From: Asanoa hainanensis
Lineage (GTDB): Bacteria; Actinomycetota; Actinomycetes; Mycobacteriales; Micromonosporaceae
Assembly (NCBI RefSeq): GCF_900188485.1
Contig: NZ_FZPH01000018.1
Span: forward strand, 91,026-155,025
Direction of reading: 5' to 3'
DNA: 64,000 bases
Both the position numbers and the translations under genes were made by a program. Positions 7,905 to 15,950 of the stretch are shown in pieces. Each line of letters begins with the position of its first letter. The first letter of the stretch is position 1. The notes under the pieces are model-generated. The model made no database searches, was not told the DNA's origin, and saw only the letters and a list, made by a program, of their open reading frames with translations.

Positions 7905-8702
7905 TCAGGCGCGGTGGATGTCGATGTCGCCGCTCATGGTGCGCAGCTGGAGGGTGATCTGGCCGCCGGCGGATTCCGGGGTGTCGGCTGCGGGCTGGCT
8001 CATGTCGAGGCCGTTGCGGGTGTCGCCGGAGAGGGTCTTGACGTCGAACCAGACCCCCGTGCCGGCCAGGACGCCGATGCTGACGTCGCCCGACGCCGTG
8101 CTGATTCGGGCCGTGCCCCGCGACGCCTTGCGGATCGTCACGTCGCCGGACGCCGTGTCCACGCTGATGTCGCTGCCGGCCTCGTCGACCTGGACGTCGC
8201 CGCTCGCGTACTTGCCCGTGAACGTGCCGCCCACGAGCTGAACCCGCAGGTCGCCCGAGGCGCCCCTGGTGCGCAGGTGCCCGTCGACGCGGCCCAGTCG
8301 GACGTCGCCGCTGGCCGTGCCGACCGTCGCGTCGCCGCTGATGTGTTCCGCCCGGATGTCGCCGGAGGCCGACTCGACCTCCAGGCCGCCGACGCGGCCC
8401 TGGCAGGTGACGTCGGCCGAGGCCGACTTGCCGGTGAGCGCGCTGTCCAGCGGCACCAGCACCCGGATCGCCACCGAGCCGCTGCGCAGCCGGAAGCCGC
8501 TCTGGTCGGGGGTGGTGATGAGCAGCCGGCCGTTCTGGAACTCGACGGTCGTCTCGTCGGCGAGCCGGCGGGACTCGCCGCTGCGGCTGCCGGGCTCGAC
8601 CGTGGCCACCGCAGTGGCGCGCTCCTCGGCGACCACGTCGACCGAGCCGGATGCGATCTTGAAGGCGACGGTGATCGGACCGTCGACGGGGAACTCGGGC
8701 AT
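7905..8702 (-). CDS. DUF4097-family beta-strand repeat protein
   Basis: A 265-residue soluble protein starting MPEFPVDGPITVAFKIASG, with a strong ribosome site (GAAGGAG). From about residue 100 it is a ladder of short repeats each containing SGDV/SGDI or a near variant (at least eight), the signature of DUF4097 beta-helical repeats. No signal peptide or membrane span is seen, so it is predicted cytosolic. Family function is unknown; members often accompany stress-response or regulator genes. Here it lies 31 bases behind the RHH gene, which may autoregulate the operon. Confidence 0.85.
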   Translation of the reverse strand: MPEFPVDGPITVAFKIASGSVDVVAEERATAVATVEPGSRSGESRRLADETTVEFQNGRLLITTPDQSGFRLRSGSVAIRVLVPLDSALTGKSASADVTCQGRVGGLEVESASGDIRAEHISGDATVGTASGDVRLGRVDGHLRTRGASGDLRVQLVGGTFTGKYASGDVQVDEAGSDISVDTASGDVTIRKASRGTARISTASGDVSIGVLAGTGVWFDVKTLSGDTRNGLDMSQPAADTPESAGGQITLQLRTMSGDIDIHRA

Positions 8703-8733
8703 CGTGCTGCTCCTTCGAAGAGAGATGGACGAG

Positions 8734-9264
8734 TCAGGCGCGGCCGTAGCCGCTGATGTGCCGGCGACCACGGCCCGGCGGGGTGGTCCAGCCGCCGGGA
8801 GGCGACGGCGGTGCGCCGGCCACGGCCGAGGCGATCGCCCGCACGAGCCAGGCGTTGACCGAGATGCCCTCGCCGGCCGCGGACCGCTCGACGGCGTCCT
8901 TGAGCCCCTCGGGCAGGCGCAGGGTGATCCGGGTGACGTCACCGCCGGCGTCAGGTGACGTCGCAGTGGCGCCGGGTGGCGCCGGGGGGACCGGCGGGGT
9001 CGGCGGCGCGGGCGGCTGGGGCAGGTGCTCGGTGACGACGAGCTCCGGCTCCCGGCCGCGTAGCCGCAGCTCGACGCTGGCCGCGCTGAGCTTGGTGGTG
9101 ACCTCGTCGGCGGCTTGGGCGAGCGCGTCGAGCAGGGCCAGCCGGGCGGCTGCGTCGATCGAGCCGCTCAGCAGCTCGGCCGCGCGAGCCACCTCGGGCC
9201 CGCCCGGCGCCGCTGCCGCGTTGAGGTCGCGGCGGAGGCTTTCGACGTACGGTGCGATGTCCAT
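8734..9264 (-). CDS. RHH (HicB/Arc-like) DNA-binding protein
   Basis: A 176-residue protein. The N-terminal 85 residues are helical; a Pro-rich linker (about 85-105) follows, then the ribbon-helix-helix VTRITLRLPEGLKDAVERSA and GISVNAWLVRAIASAV (about 115-150), the form annotated as HicB-type antitoxin, and an Arg/Gly-rich tail. No HicA toxin gene is next to it, so this is probably a transcriptional regulator. Two TGACGTCA palindromes 22 bp apart lie in its own promoter, which suggests autorepression. First gene of a three-gene operon, divergent from thyX. Confidence 0.8.
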   Translation of the reverse strand: MDIAPYVESLRRDLNAAAAPGGPEVARAAELLSGSIDAAARLALLDALAQAADEVTTKLSAASVELRLRGREPELVVTEHLPQPPAPPTPPVPPAPPGATATSPDAGGDVTRITLRLPEGLKDAVERSAAGEGISVNAWLVRAIASAVAGAPPSPPGGWTTPPGRGRRHISGYGRA

Positions 9265-9299
9265 GACGTCACTATGCCACCGAAGTGACGTCACCGCAA
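9264..9299 (-). promoter_or_regulatory. Promoter with two TGACGTCA operators (RHH operon)
   Basis: On the minus strand, -35 TTGCGG (9299-9294), a 17-bp spacer and -10 CATAGT (9276-9271), six bases before the ATG. TGACGTCA palindromes lie at 9286-9293, inside the spacer, and at 9264-9271, over the start site. Dimers bound two helical turns apart would block RNA polymerase. Confidence 0.6.
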
Positions 9300-9387
9300 G
9301 ACACAATGACGGCGTCGTGGTGTCGTGAACGCGAAGTCGCGAGGCAGGGTTAGAGTCTGGCGAGTCGCGCGAGGCAGAGGGGGCGCC

Positions 9388-10140
9388 GTGCCTGAGATCG
9401 TTCCGCCGCAGGTCAGGATCATCGCCTGGACCCATTTCGAGGCCCCGGACGATGTGCCGTGGAGCACTGACGCCGACGGCGGCCAGGCGCTCGCGGAGTT
9501 CGCCGGGCGGGCCTGCTACCAGTCGTGGAAGAAGCCGAACCCGGCCACCGCGACCAACGCGGGTTACCTCGCCCACATCCTCGACGTCGCACACCTCTCG
9601 GTGCTCGAGCACGGGACGGTGACCTTCTACCTCAGCGGCGTCTCCCGCTCGTTCACCCACGAGCTGATCCGTCACCGGCACTTCAGCTACAGCCAGCTCT
9701 CCCAGCGCTACGTCCCCGGCCGGGACGCCGCGATGGTCGAGCCCGAGGTGATCGCCTCCGACCCGGACCTGCACAAGACCTTCGTCGAGGCGGCCGAGGC
9801 CAGCGTGCGGGCCTACAACGAGCTGCTGGAGGGCCTGGAGCAGAAGTTCGCCGACGAGCCCAACGGCACGCTGCGTCGCAAGCAGGCCCGCCAGGCGGCC
9901 CGGGCGGTGCTGCCCAACGCGGCGGAGACCCGGATCGTGGTCACGGGCAACTACCGTGCGTGGCGACACTTCATCAACCTGCGCGCCACCGAGGCCGCCG
10001 ACGTGGAGATCCGCGAGGTCGCCGTCGAGTGCCTCCGCCAGCTCAAGGGCGTCGCGCCGAACGTGTTCGCCGACTACGAGATCACCACGCTGCCCGACGG
10101 CTCGGAGGTCGCGTCGAGCCCGTACGCCGACCGTTCTTAG
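9388..10140 (+). CDS. thyX: FAD-dependent thymidylate synthase ThyX
   Basis: Makes dTMP from dUMP using methylene-tetrahydrofolate, FAD and NADPH. At 250 residues it has normal length. The diagnostic RHRx7S motif is present (R95-H96-R97 ... S105, in [14 protein letters not shown]), together with [17 protein letters not shown] and the C-terminal [11 protein letters not shown] block. The GTG at 9388 follows a G-rich ribosome site (GAGGGGG). It lies 71 bases upstream of dapA, the conserved thyX-dapA-rnj order of actinobacteria. Confidence 0.95.
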   Translation: MPEIVPPQVRIIAWTHFEAPDDVPWSTDADGGQALAEFAGRACYQSWKKPNPATATNAGYLAHILDVAHLSVLEHGTVTFYLSGVSRSFTHELIRHRHFSYSQLSQRYVPGRDAAMVEPEVIASDPDLHKTFVEAAEASVRAYNELLEGLEQKFADEPNGTLRRKQARQAARAVLPNAAETRIVVTGNYRAWRHFINLRATEAADVEIREVAVECLRQLKGVAPNVFADYEITTLPDGSEVASSPYADRS

Positions 10141-10211
10141 CAGGCCGGTCCCGGGAGCAAACCCGACCGGACGAGACCGGGGCCGACCAGGCTTCCGCTA
10201 GGTTTGTCAGC

Positions 10212-11120
10212 ATGACGCACGAGCACACTGTCGCGCGCCCGTTCGGTGAGCTGATCACGGCCATGGTGTCGCCGTTCACCCCGGACGGCGCCCTCGACCT
10301 CGACGGCGTCCAGCGCCTGGCGGCCCACCTCGTCGACGAGCAGGGCAACGACGCGCTGGTGATCAACGGCACGGCCGGCGAGTCGCCGACCACGACCGAC
10401 GCCGAGAAGGAGGCCCTCGTCCGGGCCGTGGTCGAGGCGGTCGGCGACCGGGCCAAGGTGCTCGCCGGTGTCGGCACCAACGACACCCGGCACACGATCG
10501 AGCTCGCCCTGAGCGCCGAGAAGGCGGGGGCGCACGGCCTGCTGGTCGTGACGCCCTACTACAACAAGCCTCCGCAGGCCGGCCTGCTCCGCCACTTCAC
10601 GGCGGTCGCCGACGCCAGCGGCCTGCCGATCCTGCTCTACGACATCCCGCACCGCAGCGGCGTGCCGATCGAGACCGAGACGCTGGTCCGGCTGGCCGAG
10701 CACCAGCGCATCGTGGGTGTCAAGGACGCCAAGGGCGACCTGGTCGCGACCTCGTGGGTGCTGGCCCGCACCGACCTCGCCTACTACTCGGGCGACGACG
10801 CCGGCACGCTGCCCGCCCTGGCCGTGGGCGCGGTCGGCATCGTCGGCACCTCGACCCACTTCACCGGGCCCCAGACCAAGGCGATGATCCAGGCGTACGC
10901 GCGCGGCGACGTCGCCGAGGCCCTCGCCCTGCACCGCCGCGTGCTGCCCCTGTTCACCGGCATCTTCCGTACCCAGGGCACGATCCTGGTCAAGGCCGGC
11001 CTCGCCCTGCAGGGCCTGCCGTCCGGCCCGGTCCGTTCGCCCCTGGTCGACGCGACCCCGGAGCAGGTCGAGCAGCTACGCGCCGACGCCGCCGCGTGCG
11101 GACTGGAGCTTGCTGCATGA
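10212..11120 (+). CDS. dapA: 4-hydroxy-tetrahydrodipicolinate synthase DapA
   Basis: Condenses pyruvate with aspartate semialdehyde, the first step of the diaminopimelate/lysine branch. A 302-residue TIM barrel. The Schiff-base Lys171 is in VGVKDAKGD, the catalytic Tyr143 in LLYDIP, and the substrate-binding GTAGES loop at 53-58. TAGGTT seven bases before the ATG suggests a leaderless transcript. Its stop overlaps the rnj start (ATGA), so the two are translationally coupled. Confidence 0.95.
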   Translation: MTHEHTVARPFGELITAMVSPFTPDGALDLDGVQRLAAHLVDEQGNDALVINGTAGESPTTTDAEKEALVRAVVEAVGDRAKVLAGVGTNDTRHTIELALSAEKAGAHGLLVVTPYYNKPPQAGLLRHFTAVADASGLPILLYDIPHRSGVPIETETLVRLAEHQRIVGVKDAKGDLVATSWVLARTDLAYYSGDDAGTLPALAVGAVGIVGTSTHFTGPQTKAMIQAYARGDVAEALALHRRVLPLFTGIFRTQGTILVKAGLALQGLPSGPVRSPLVDATPEQVEQLRADAAACGLELAA

Positions 11121-12805
11121 CACTCGCGCACCTCGAGCTCGAACCCCCGCCGCCGTTGCCGGCCGGTGGCCTGCGGGTCACCCCACTGGGCGGCCTCGGC
11201 GCGATCGGTCGCAACATGACCGTCTTCGAGTACGACGGCAAGCTGTTGATCGTCGACTGTGGAGTGCTGTTTCCCGACGTGGAGCAGCCCGGCGTCGACC
11301 TGATCCTGCCGGACTTCGCGCCGATCCTCGACCGGCTCGACGACGTCCAGGCGATCGTGCTCACGCACGGCCACGAGGACCACATCGGCGCCGTGCCCTA
11401 CCTGCTGGCGCACAAGTCCGACATTCCGCTGGTCGGCTCGCAGTTCACGCTTTCGCTCGTCGAGGCCAAGCTGCAGGAGCGGCGGATCGAGCCGTACACG
11501 CTGACCGTCACCGAGGGGCAGCACGAGCGGCTCGGCCCGTTCGACGTCGAGTTCTTCGCGGTCAACCACTCGATCCCGGACGCGATGGCGGTGGCCATCC
11601 GCACGCCGGCCGGGCTCGTGCTGCACACCGGCGACTTCAAGATGGACCAGTTGCCGCTCGACGGCCGGATCACCGACCTCGCCGGCTTCGCCCGGCTCGG
11701 TGCCGAGGGCGTCGACCTGCTGCTCTCCGATTCGACCAACGCCGAGATCCCGGGCTTCGTTACACCGGAGCGGGAGATCGGCCCGGTGCTCGACGCCATC
11801 TTCGCGAAGGCCCGCGGCCGGGTCATCGTCGCGTCGTTCGCCTCGCACGTGCACCGCGTGCAGCAGGTGCTCGACGCCGCCGCGCTGCACGGCCGGCAGG
11901 TGGCGTTCATCGGCCGCTCGATGGTCCGCAACATGGGCATCGCTCGCGACCTCGGCCTGCTGCGGATCGAGCCGGGCCTCGTCGTCGGCATGGACGAGGC
12001 CATGCAGGCGCCGCCGGAGCGGATCGTGCTGATGTCGACCGGTTCGCAGGGCGAGCCGATGAGCGCGCTGGGCCGCATGGCCAACGGCGACCACCGGCAC
12101 ATCACGATCGCGCAGGGCGACACCGTCGTGCTGGCCAGCTCGCTCGTGCCCGGCAACGAGACCTCGGTCTACCGGGTGATCAACCGGCTCTCCCGGGCCG
12201 GCGCCAACGTCATCCACAAGGACGTCGCCAAGGTCCACGTCTCCGGCCACGCGCCCGCCGGTGAGCTGCTCTACCTGCTCAACGTGGTGCGGCCGAGCAA
12301 CCTGCTGCCGGTGCATGGCGAGTGGCGGCACCTGCGCGCGCACGCCCGCATCGGCGTCGAGTCCGGCATCGCGCCGGAGAACGTCGTGCTCTGCGAAGAC
12401 GGCGACGTGGTCGACCTGGTCGACGGCCAGGCCCGGCTGGTGGGGCACGTGCCGAGCCGCTACATCTACGTCGACGGTCTGGCCGTCGGCGACATCGGCG
12501 AGTCGCTGCTGACCGAGCGCCGGATGCTGGGCGACGGTGGCTTCATCGCCGCCACCGTGGTGATCGACTCGGTGACCGGCAAGGTCGTCGGCGGCCCGGC
12601 CGTGTCGGCCAAGGGCTTCTCGGAGAACCCCGAGGCCTTCGACCAGGTCATCCCGCTGATCACCGAGGCGTTGTTGCGGGCCGCGGCGGACAACATCACG
12701 GACCCACACCAGCTTCAGCAGCTGGTACGCCGGACGGTGGGCCGCTGGGTCAACGACACGTACCGCCGGCGCCCGATGATCGTCCCGACCGTGGTCGAGG
12801 TCTGA
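11117..12805 (+). CDS. rnj: Ribonuclease J
   Basis: A 562-residue metallo-beta-lactamase/beta-CASP ribonuclease with 5'-3' exo- and endonuclease activity in mRNA turnover. Zinc ligands are in HGHEDH (residues 84-89), HTGDFKMD carries the later His/Asp ligands, and VSGHAPAGELLYLL contains the beta-CASP His. The C-terminal domain of about 100 residues is complete. The ATG overlaps the dapA stop by four bases, the usual actinobacterial arrangement. RNase Y is encoded about 50 kb away in the same window. Confidence 0.95.
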   Translation: MTLAHLELEPPPPLPAGGLRVTPLGGLGAIGRNMTVFEYDGKLLIVDCGVLFPDVEQPGVDLILPDFAPILDRLDDVQAIVLTHGHEDHIGAVPYLLAHKSDIPLVGSQFTLSLVEAKLQERRIEPYTLTVTEGQHERLGPFDVEFFAVNHSIPDAMAVAIRTPAGLVLHTGDFKMDQLPLDGRITDLAGFARLGAEGVDLLLSDSTNAEIPGFVTPEREIGPVLDAIFAKARGRVIVASFASHVHRVQQVLDAAALHGRQVAFIGRSMVRNMGIARDLGLLRIEPGLVVGMDEAMQAPPERIVLMSTGSQGEPMSALGRMANGDHRHITIAQGDTVVLASSLVPGNETSVYRVINRLSRAGANVIHKDVAKVHVSGHAPAGELLYLLNVVRPSNLLPVHGEWRHLRAHARIGVESGIAPENVVLCEDGDVVDLVDGQARLVGHVPSRYIYVDGLAVGDIGESLLTERRMLGDGGFIAATVVIDSVTGKVVGGPAVSAKGFSENPEAFDQVIPLITEALLRAAADNITDPHQLQQLVRRTVGRWVNDTYRRRPMIVPTVVEV

Positions 12806-12813
12806 GCGCGCGG

Positions 12814-13716
12814 ATGCACGCGGGCGAGTTCCCGATCGACGCCGAGCTCGTCGCGAAGCTGCTCGCCGCCCAGTTCCCGCAGTGGGCCGGGCGCCCGCTG
12901 ACCCGGGTCGCGTCGTCGGGCACGGTCAACGCCCTGTTCCGCCTCGGCGACGACCTGGTCGTGCGGCTGCCCCGGGTGGACTGGTCGCTGGGCGACATCG
13001 AGACCGAGGCCACGTGGTTGCCGTGGCTCGCGCCCCGGCTCCCGGTAGCCATCCCGGAACCGGTCGCGGCCGGCCGGGCGGCTGACGGCTATCCCTGGCC
13101 GTGGGCGGTCTACCGGTGGCTGCCCGGCACGGTCCCGGTCGAGGGCCGGCTGGCCGACCCGCTCGGCCTGGCCGCCGATCTGGCGAACTTCGTCAAAGCC
13201 ATGCGCGCGGTCGACGGTTCGGGATCGGCACCGCCGGCGGCTTATCGGGGTGGCGGGCATTCGTTGCTCGACGAGACCGCGCGCAATGCGCTCGACGGGC
13301 TTGGTGGGCAGCTCGACCCGGAGACGTTGGCGGCGGCGCGGGAGGCCTGGGACGCGGATCTTGCCGTGCCGGACTACGCCGGGCCGCCGGTGTGGCTGCA
13401 CGCCGATCTCATGCCGGGCAACCTGTTGGTCGACTCACGCGGGCGGCTGAGCGCCGTGATCGACTTTGGAACCCTCGGGGTCGGTGACCCGTCCTGCGAC
13501 CTGATCGTCGCCTGGAACCTGCTCACGGTTGAGGCCCGCGCCGCCTTCCGGGCCGCGCTCGACGTCGACGAGCAGACCTGGCGGCGCGGCCGGGGGCGCT
13601 CGCTGGCGATGGCGCTGGGTTCGCTGGTCTACTACCACGAGACCAATCGGCCGTTCGCGGACAACGCCCGCTACGTGATCCGTGAGGTGCTGTGCGACCT
13701 GTCGAAGAGCCGCTGA
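12814..13716 (+). CDS. APH-family phosphotransferase
   Basis: A 300-residue aminoglycoside phosphotransferase-like kinase. SGTVNALFRLGDDLVVRLPR contains the ATP-binding strand with the Lys replaced by Arg (VVRLPR), WLHADLMPGNLLVD is the catalytic HxDxxxxN loop, and VIDFG carries the metal-binding Asp. Substrate unknown: family members phosphorylate antibiotics, choline, sugars or other alcohols. It lies eight bases after rnj and overlaps the next phosphotransferase gene by 25 bases, so the two are co-transcribed. Confidence 0.88.
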   Translation: MHAGEFPIDAELVAKLLAAQFPQWAGRPLTRVASSGTVNALFRLGDDLVVRLPRVDWSLGDIETEATWLPWLAPRLPVAIPEPVAAGRAADGYPWPWAVYRWLPGTVPVEGRLADPLGLAADLANFVKAMRAVDGSGSAPPAAYRGGGHSLLDETARNALDGLGGQLDPETLAAAREAWDADLAVPDYAGPPVWLHADLMPGNLLVDSRGRLSAVIDFGTLGVGDPSCDLIVAWNLLTVEARAAFRAALDVDEQTWRRGRGRSLAMALGSLVYYHETNRPFADNARYVIREVLCDLSKSR

Positions 13717-14453
13717 CCGGCAACGTCACCGCGGGCATCGTGCGGGTGGGTGACACCGTCAGAAGGCCGGTCGGACCCTACACCCATGCCGTCGACGCGC
13801 TGCTGCACCATCTGCACGAGGTGGGGTTCACCGGCGCTCCCCGGCCGTTCGGGCGCGACGAGCAGGGCCGGCAGGTGCTGGAGTACGTGCCCGGCGAGTC
13901 GACGATGGACATCGACCCGCGCGACCTGCCGGACCTCGGCCGGCTGCTGCGCGACCTGCACACCGCCACGGCGGAGTTCACGCCGCCGGCCGACGCGGGC
14001 TGGCACACGGAGATTCCACCGGTGGGCGTCCCGGGCTCGCCGGTCGGCGAGGTGTTCTGCCACCACGACGCCGCGCCGTGGAACCTGGTCCGTGCCGAGC
14101 GCGGCTGGGTCCTGATCGACTGGGACAACGCGGGTCCGGGCGCCCGGGCCTGGGAGCTCGCTTACTCGGCACTGACCTGCTGCGGAATGCGCCCGGACCG
14201 CCCGGTCGAGGAGTCGGCGGCCCGGCTGCGGTCCTTCGTGGACGGCTACGGCCTAGAGCCCGGATTGCGGCCGGCCCTGGCCGGGCTGCTCGGCGTCAAC
14301 GCGGGCGCCATGTACGACCTGCTGGCAACCGGCGCCCGCGAAGGCCGCCAACCCTGGGCCCGGATCTACACCGAGGACGGCCCGTTCTGGCGCGGCGTCG
14401 CCGCCTACCTCGCCGACCACCGCGCCGCATGGGCCTCAGCCCTGGCTGAGTAA
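13692..14453 (+). CDS. APH-family phosphotransferase
   Basis: A 253-residue small phosphotransferase. The N-lobe has VRVGDTVRRPVGPYT, a form usual in this subgroup, the catalytic loop is FCHHDAAPWNLV (HxDxxxxN), and the metal site is VLIDWDNAGPG. The GTG at 13692 lies inside the 3' end of the preceding phosphotransferase gene. A GTG nearer VRVGDTV is also possible, which would remove about 16 residues. Substrate unknown. The 3' end overlaps the convergent M15 peptidase gene by 18 bases. Confidence 0.85.
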   Translation: MRPVEEPLTGNVTAGIVRVGDTVRRPVGPYTHAVDALLHHLHEVGFTGAPRPFGRDEQGRQVLEYVPGESTMDIDPRDLPDLGRLLRDLHTATAEFTPPADAGWHTEIPPVGVPGSPVGEVFCHHDAAPWNLVRAERGWVLIDWDNAGPGARAWELAYSALTCCGMRPDRPVEESAARLRSFVDGYGLEPGLRPALAGLLGVNAGAMYDLLATGAREGRQPWARIYTEDGPFWRGVAAYLADHRAAWASALAE

Positions 14454-15221
14454 CAAGCCGACCTCCTTGGCACGGTCGCCGAGCACGACGCGGAGCAGTT
14501 TGGCCTGCTCTTCGGGGGTGGCCACCGCGCCGAGGCGTTCGATGACCTCTTCGTCGACGTTGTCCACGGCCGCTCGGGTTTCCTGCAGGCCCGCGTCTAT
14601 TCGGTCGAACTGGCCGCGTAGTTGGGTGGCCACGGCCTCGTCGACCCCCGCCAGCGCGGTCAGGACCGCGGACATCTTCTGTTCCAGGGCGACCCGGGCG
14701 GCCTTGGCCAGGTTGGCCTCGACGCGCGTCGCGCCGCTGCTGATCTTGAAGGTGATCTTGTCCAGGTCCTGGTAGAGACCCAGCGAACGGTAGTTGGCGC
14801 TGGTCAGAGCGTCGCGGTCGCGAGCCTCGAACATGTCGTCCTCCTCGGTGAACCAGGGCTTGTTGCTGCGCTCGTGCGACGTACGCGTGTTGAAGTGCAC
14901 GTGCTCGGTGTGCGGCGAGGTCCCGGTGTACGGGCGCCAGGTGCCCAACCCCCAGGACCGACTGGTGATCCGGCGGTTGTAGATCACGTACTGGATGGAC
15001 TCGTGCCTGATGGCGGCGTTGATGACCTTCGGCACGTCCACCCCGTCGACGTCCATGTCCCAGGCGTCCACGGAGCCGTCCGCGTCCGGGTTGTGGTCGG
15101 AGTTGGTCTCCTGATGGGCCGCGTCGCCGATGGTGCCGTCGGAGGTCTTGTCTCGCCGGGGCCAGCGGGCATTGACCTCGTTGCGGAAGCGGGTCAGGGC
15201 GGGGTTCAAGAACCAGGCCAT
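14436..15221 (-). CDS. Phage-type M15 peptidase/endolysin-like protein
   Basis: A 261-residue protein of the kind encoded by actinophages. The N-terminal 120 residues form an M15-like peptidase: SDHNPDADGSVDAWDMDVDG carries a zinc-binding His and Asp, and HTEHVHFN carries the second zinc His. The C-terminal half is helical (EANLAKAARVALEQKMSAV ... EEVIERLGAVATPEEQAKLL), probably a coiled, particle- or wall-binding region. No signal peptide. No other phage gene is nearby, so this is either a domesticated lysin or phage cargo left behind. Substrate would be the peptide stem of peptidoglycan. Confidence 0.75.
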   Translation of the reverse strand: MAWFLNPALTRFRNEVNARWPRRDKTSDGTIGDAAHQETNSDHNPDADGSVDAWDMDVDGVDVPKVINAAIRHESIQYVIYNRRITSRSWGLGTWRPYTGTSPHTEHVHFNTRTSHERSNKPWFTEEDDMFEARDRDALTSANYRSLGLYQDLDKITFKISSGATRVEANLAKAARVALEQKMSAVLTALAGVDEAVATQLRGQFDRIDAGLQETRAAVDNVDEEVIERLGAVATPEEQAKLLRVVLGDRAKEVGLLLSQG

Positions 15222-15303
15222 ATGCCCGAAGTTACCGGTCTGTACGGACGCGACCTATCCCCCGCGAGCGGGACAGGGAGTAGGACAAAGAGCGGAACAA
15301 GGG

Positions 15304-15837
15304 TCAGCCGTCGAACTCTGACGCCAGCAACCCGAAGATCGCCTCGTCCAGGAATGAGCCGTCCACCCAGGCGTTCCCCCGCAGCGTGCCCTCGCGGCGG
15401 AAACCGACCCGCGAAGCCGCACTGATCATCGCGGCGTTGTCCGCCAGCGTCTCGAGGCCCAGCCGGTGCAGCCCCCGCGTCCGGAAGGCGTAGCGGCACA
15501 ACACCCGGACCGTGTCGGTGCCCAGCCCGCTGCCCCGCATCGCCGGCCGCAACGAGATGCCGACGTGGGCCACCCGGTTGTGCGGGTCGATGCCCCACAG
15601 CAACCCCTCGCCGGCCAGAGCCTCGTCGGCCAGGCGCACCACGCTGAAGATGGCCGCGTCGTCGGTGGGCGGGCCGGGCGCGAACGGCGAGGCGGCGGCG
15701 GACCCGAGCGGGATCGGCCGCCAGGGTCGCCCGTCGGCGCGGGACCGCATGGCGACGTCGTCGTAGAGGTCGGCGTGCAGAACCGGCACGTCGTCCTCGT
15801 GCCGGGCCCGCAACAGCACCTTCTCGCCACGCAACAT
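15304..15837 (-). CDS. GNAT N-acetyltransferase (RimJ/RimL-like)
   Basis: A 177-residue protein from MLRGEKVLLRARHEDDV, the classical opening of RimJ/RimL-type acetyltransferases. ISLRPAMRGSGLGTDTVRVL is the acetyl-CoA loop, and GLHRLGLETLADNAAMISAA followed by VGFRREGTLR is the conserved C-terminal block. An ATG at 15894 would add 19 residues but has a ribosome site only one base away. Substrate could be a protein N-terminus, an antibiotic or an amine. Divergent from gad. Confidence 0.85.
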   Translation of the reverse strand: MLRGEKVLLRARHEDDVPVLHADLYDDVAMRSRADGRPWRPIPLGSAAASPFAPGPPTDDAAIFSVVRLADEALAGEGLLWGIDPHNRVAHVGISLRPAMRGSGLGTDTVRVLCRYAFRTRGLHRLGLETLADNAAMISAASRVGFRREGTLRGNAWVDGSFLDEAIFGLLASEFDG

Positions 15838-15950
15838 GCCGCGTTCGTACCGGACGAGGATGCCCGTGATCAAGCGAGAAACCGGATCCGACATCCTGCG
15901 CGAGTCCGGCGCAATAGCCTGAACGGGTCGGATCGCCCCAGGGAGGCCGG

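Noticed and set aside
8734..9264. HicAB toxin-antitoxin pair
   Set aside because: Only the RHH protein is present; the neighbours are DUF4097 and a 48-residue peptide without HicA features.
10784..12709. A 641-codon minus-strand open frame opposite dapA/rnj
   Set aside because: Composition (His/Asp/Arg-rich) is the mirror of high-GC coding on the plus strand; dapA and rnj account for the region with clear motifs.
14436..15221. Prophage
   Set aside because: Only one phage-like gene; no integrase, capsid, tail genes or att sites.
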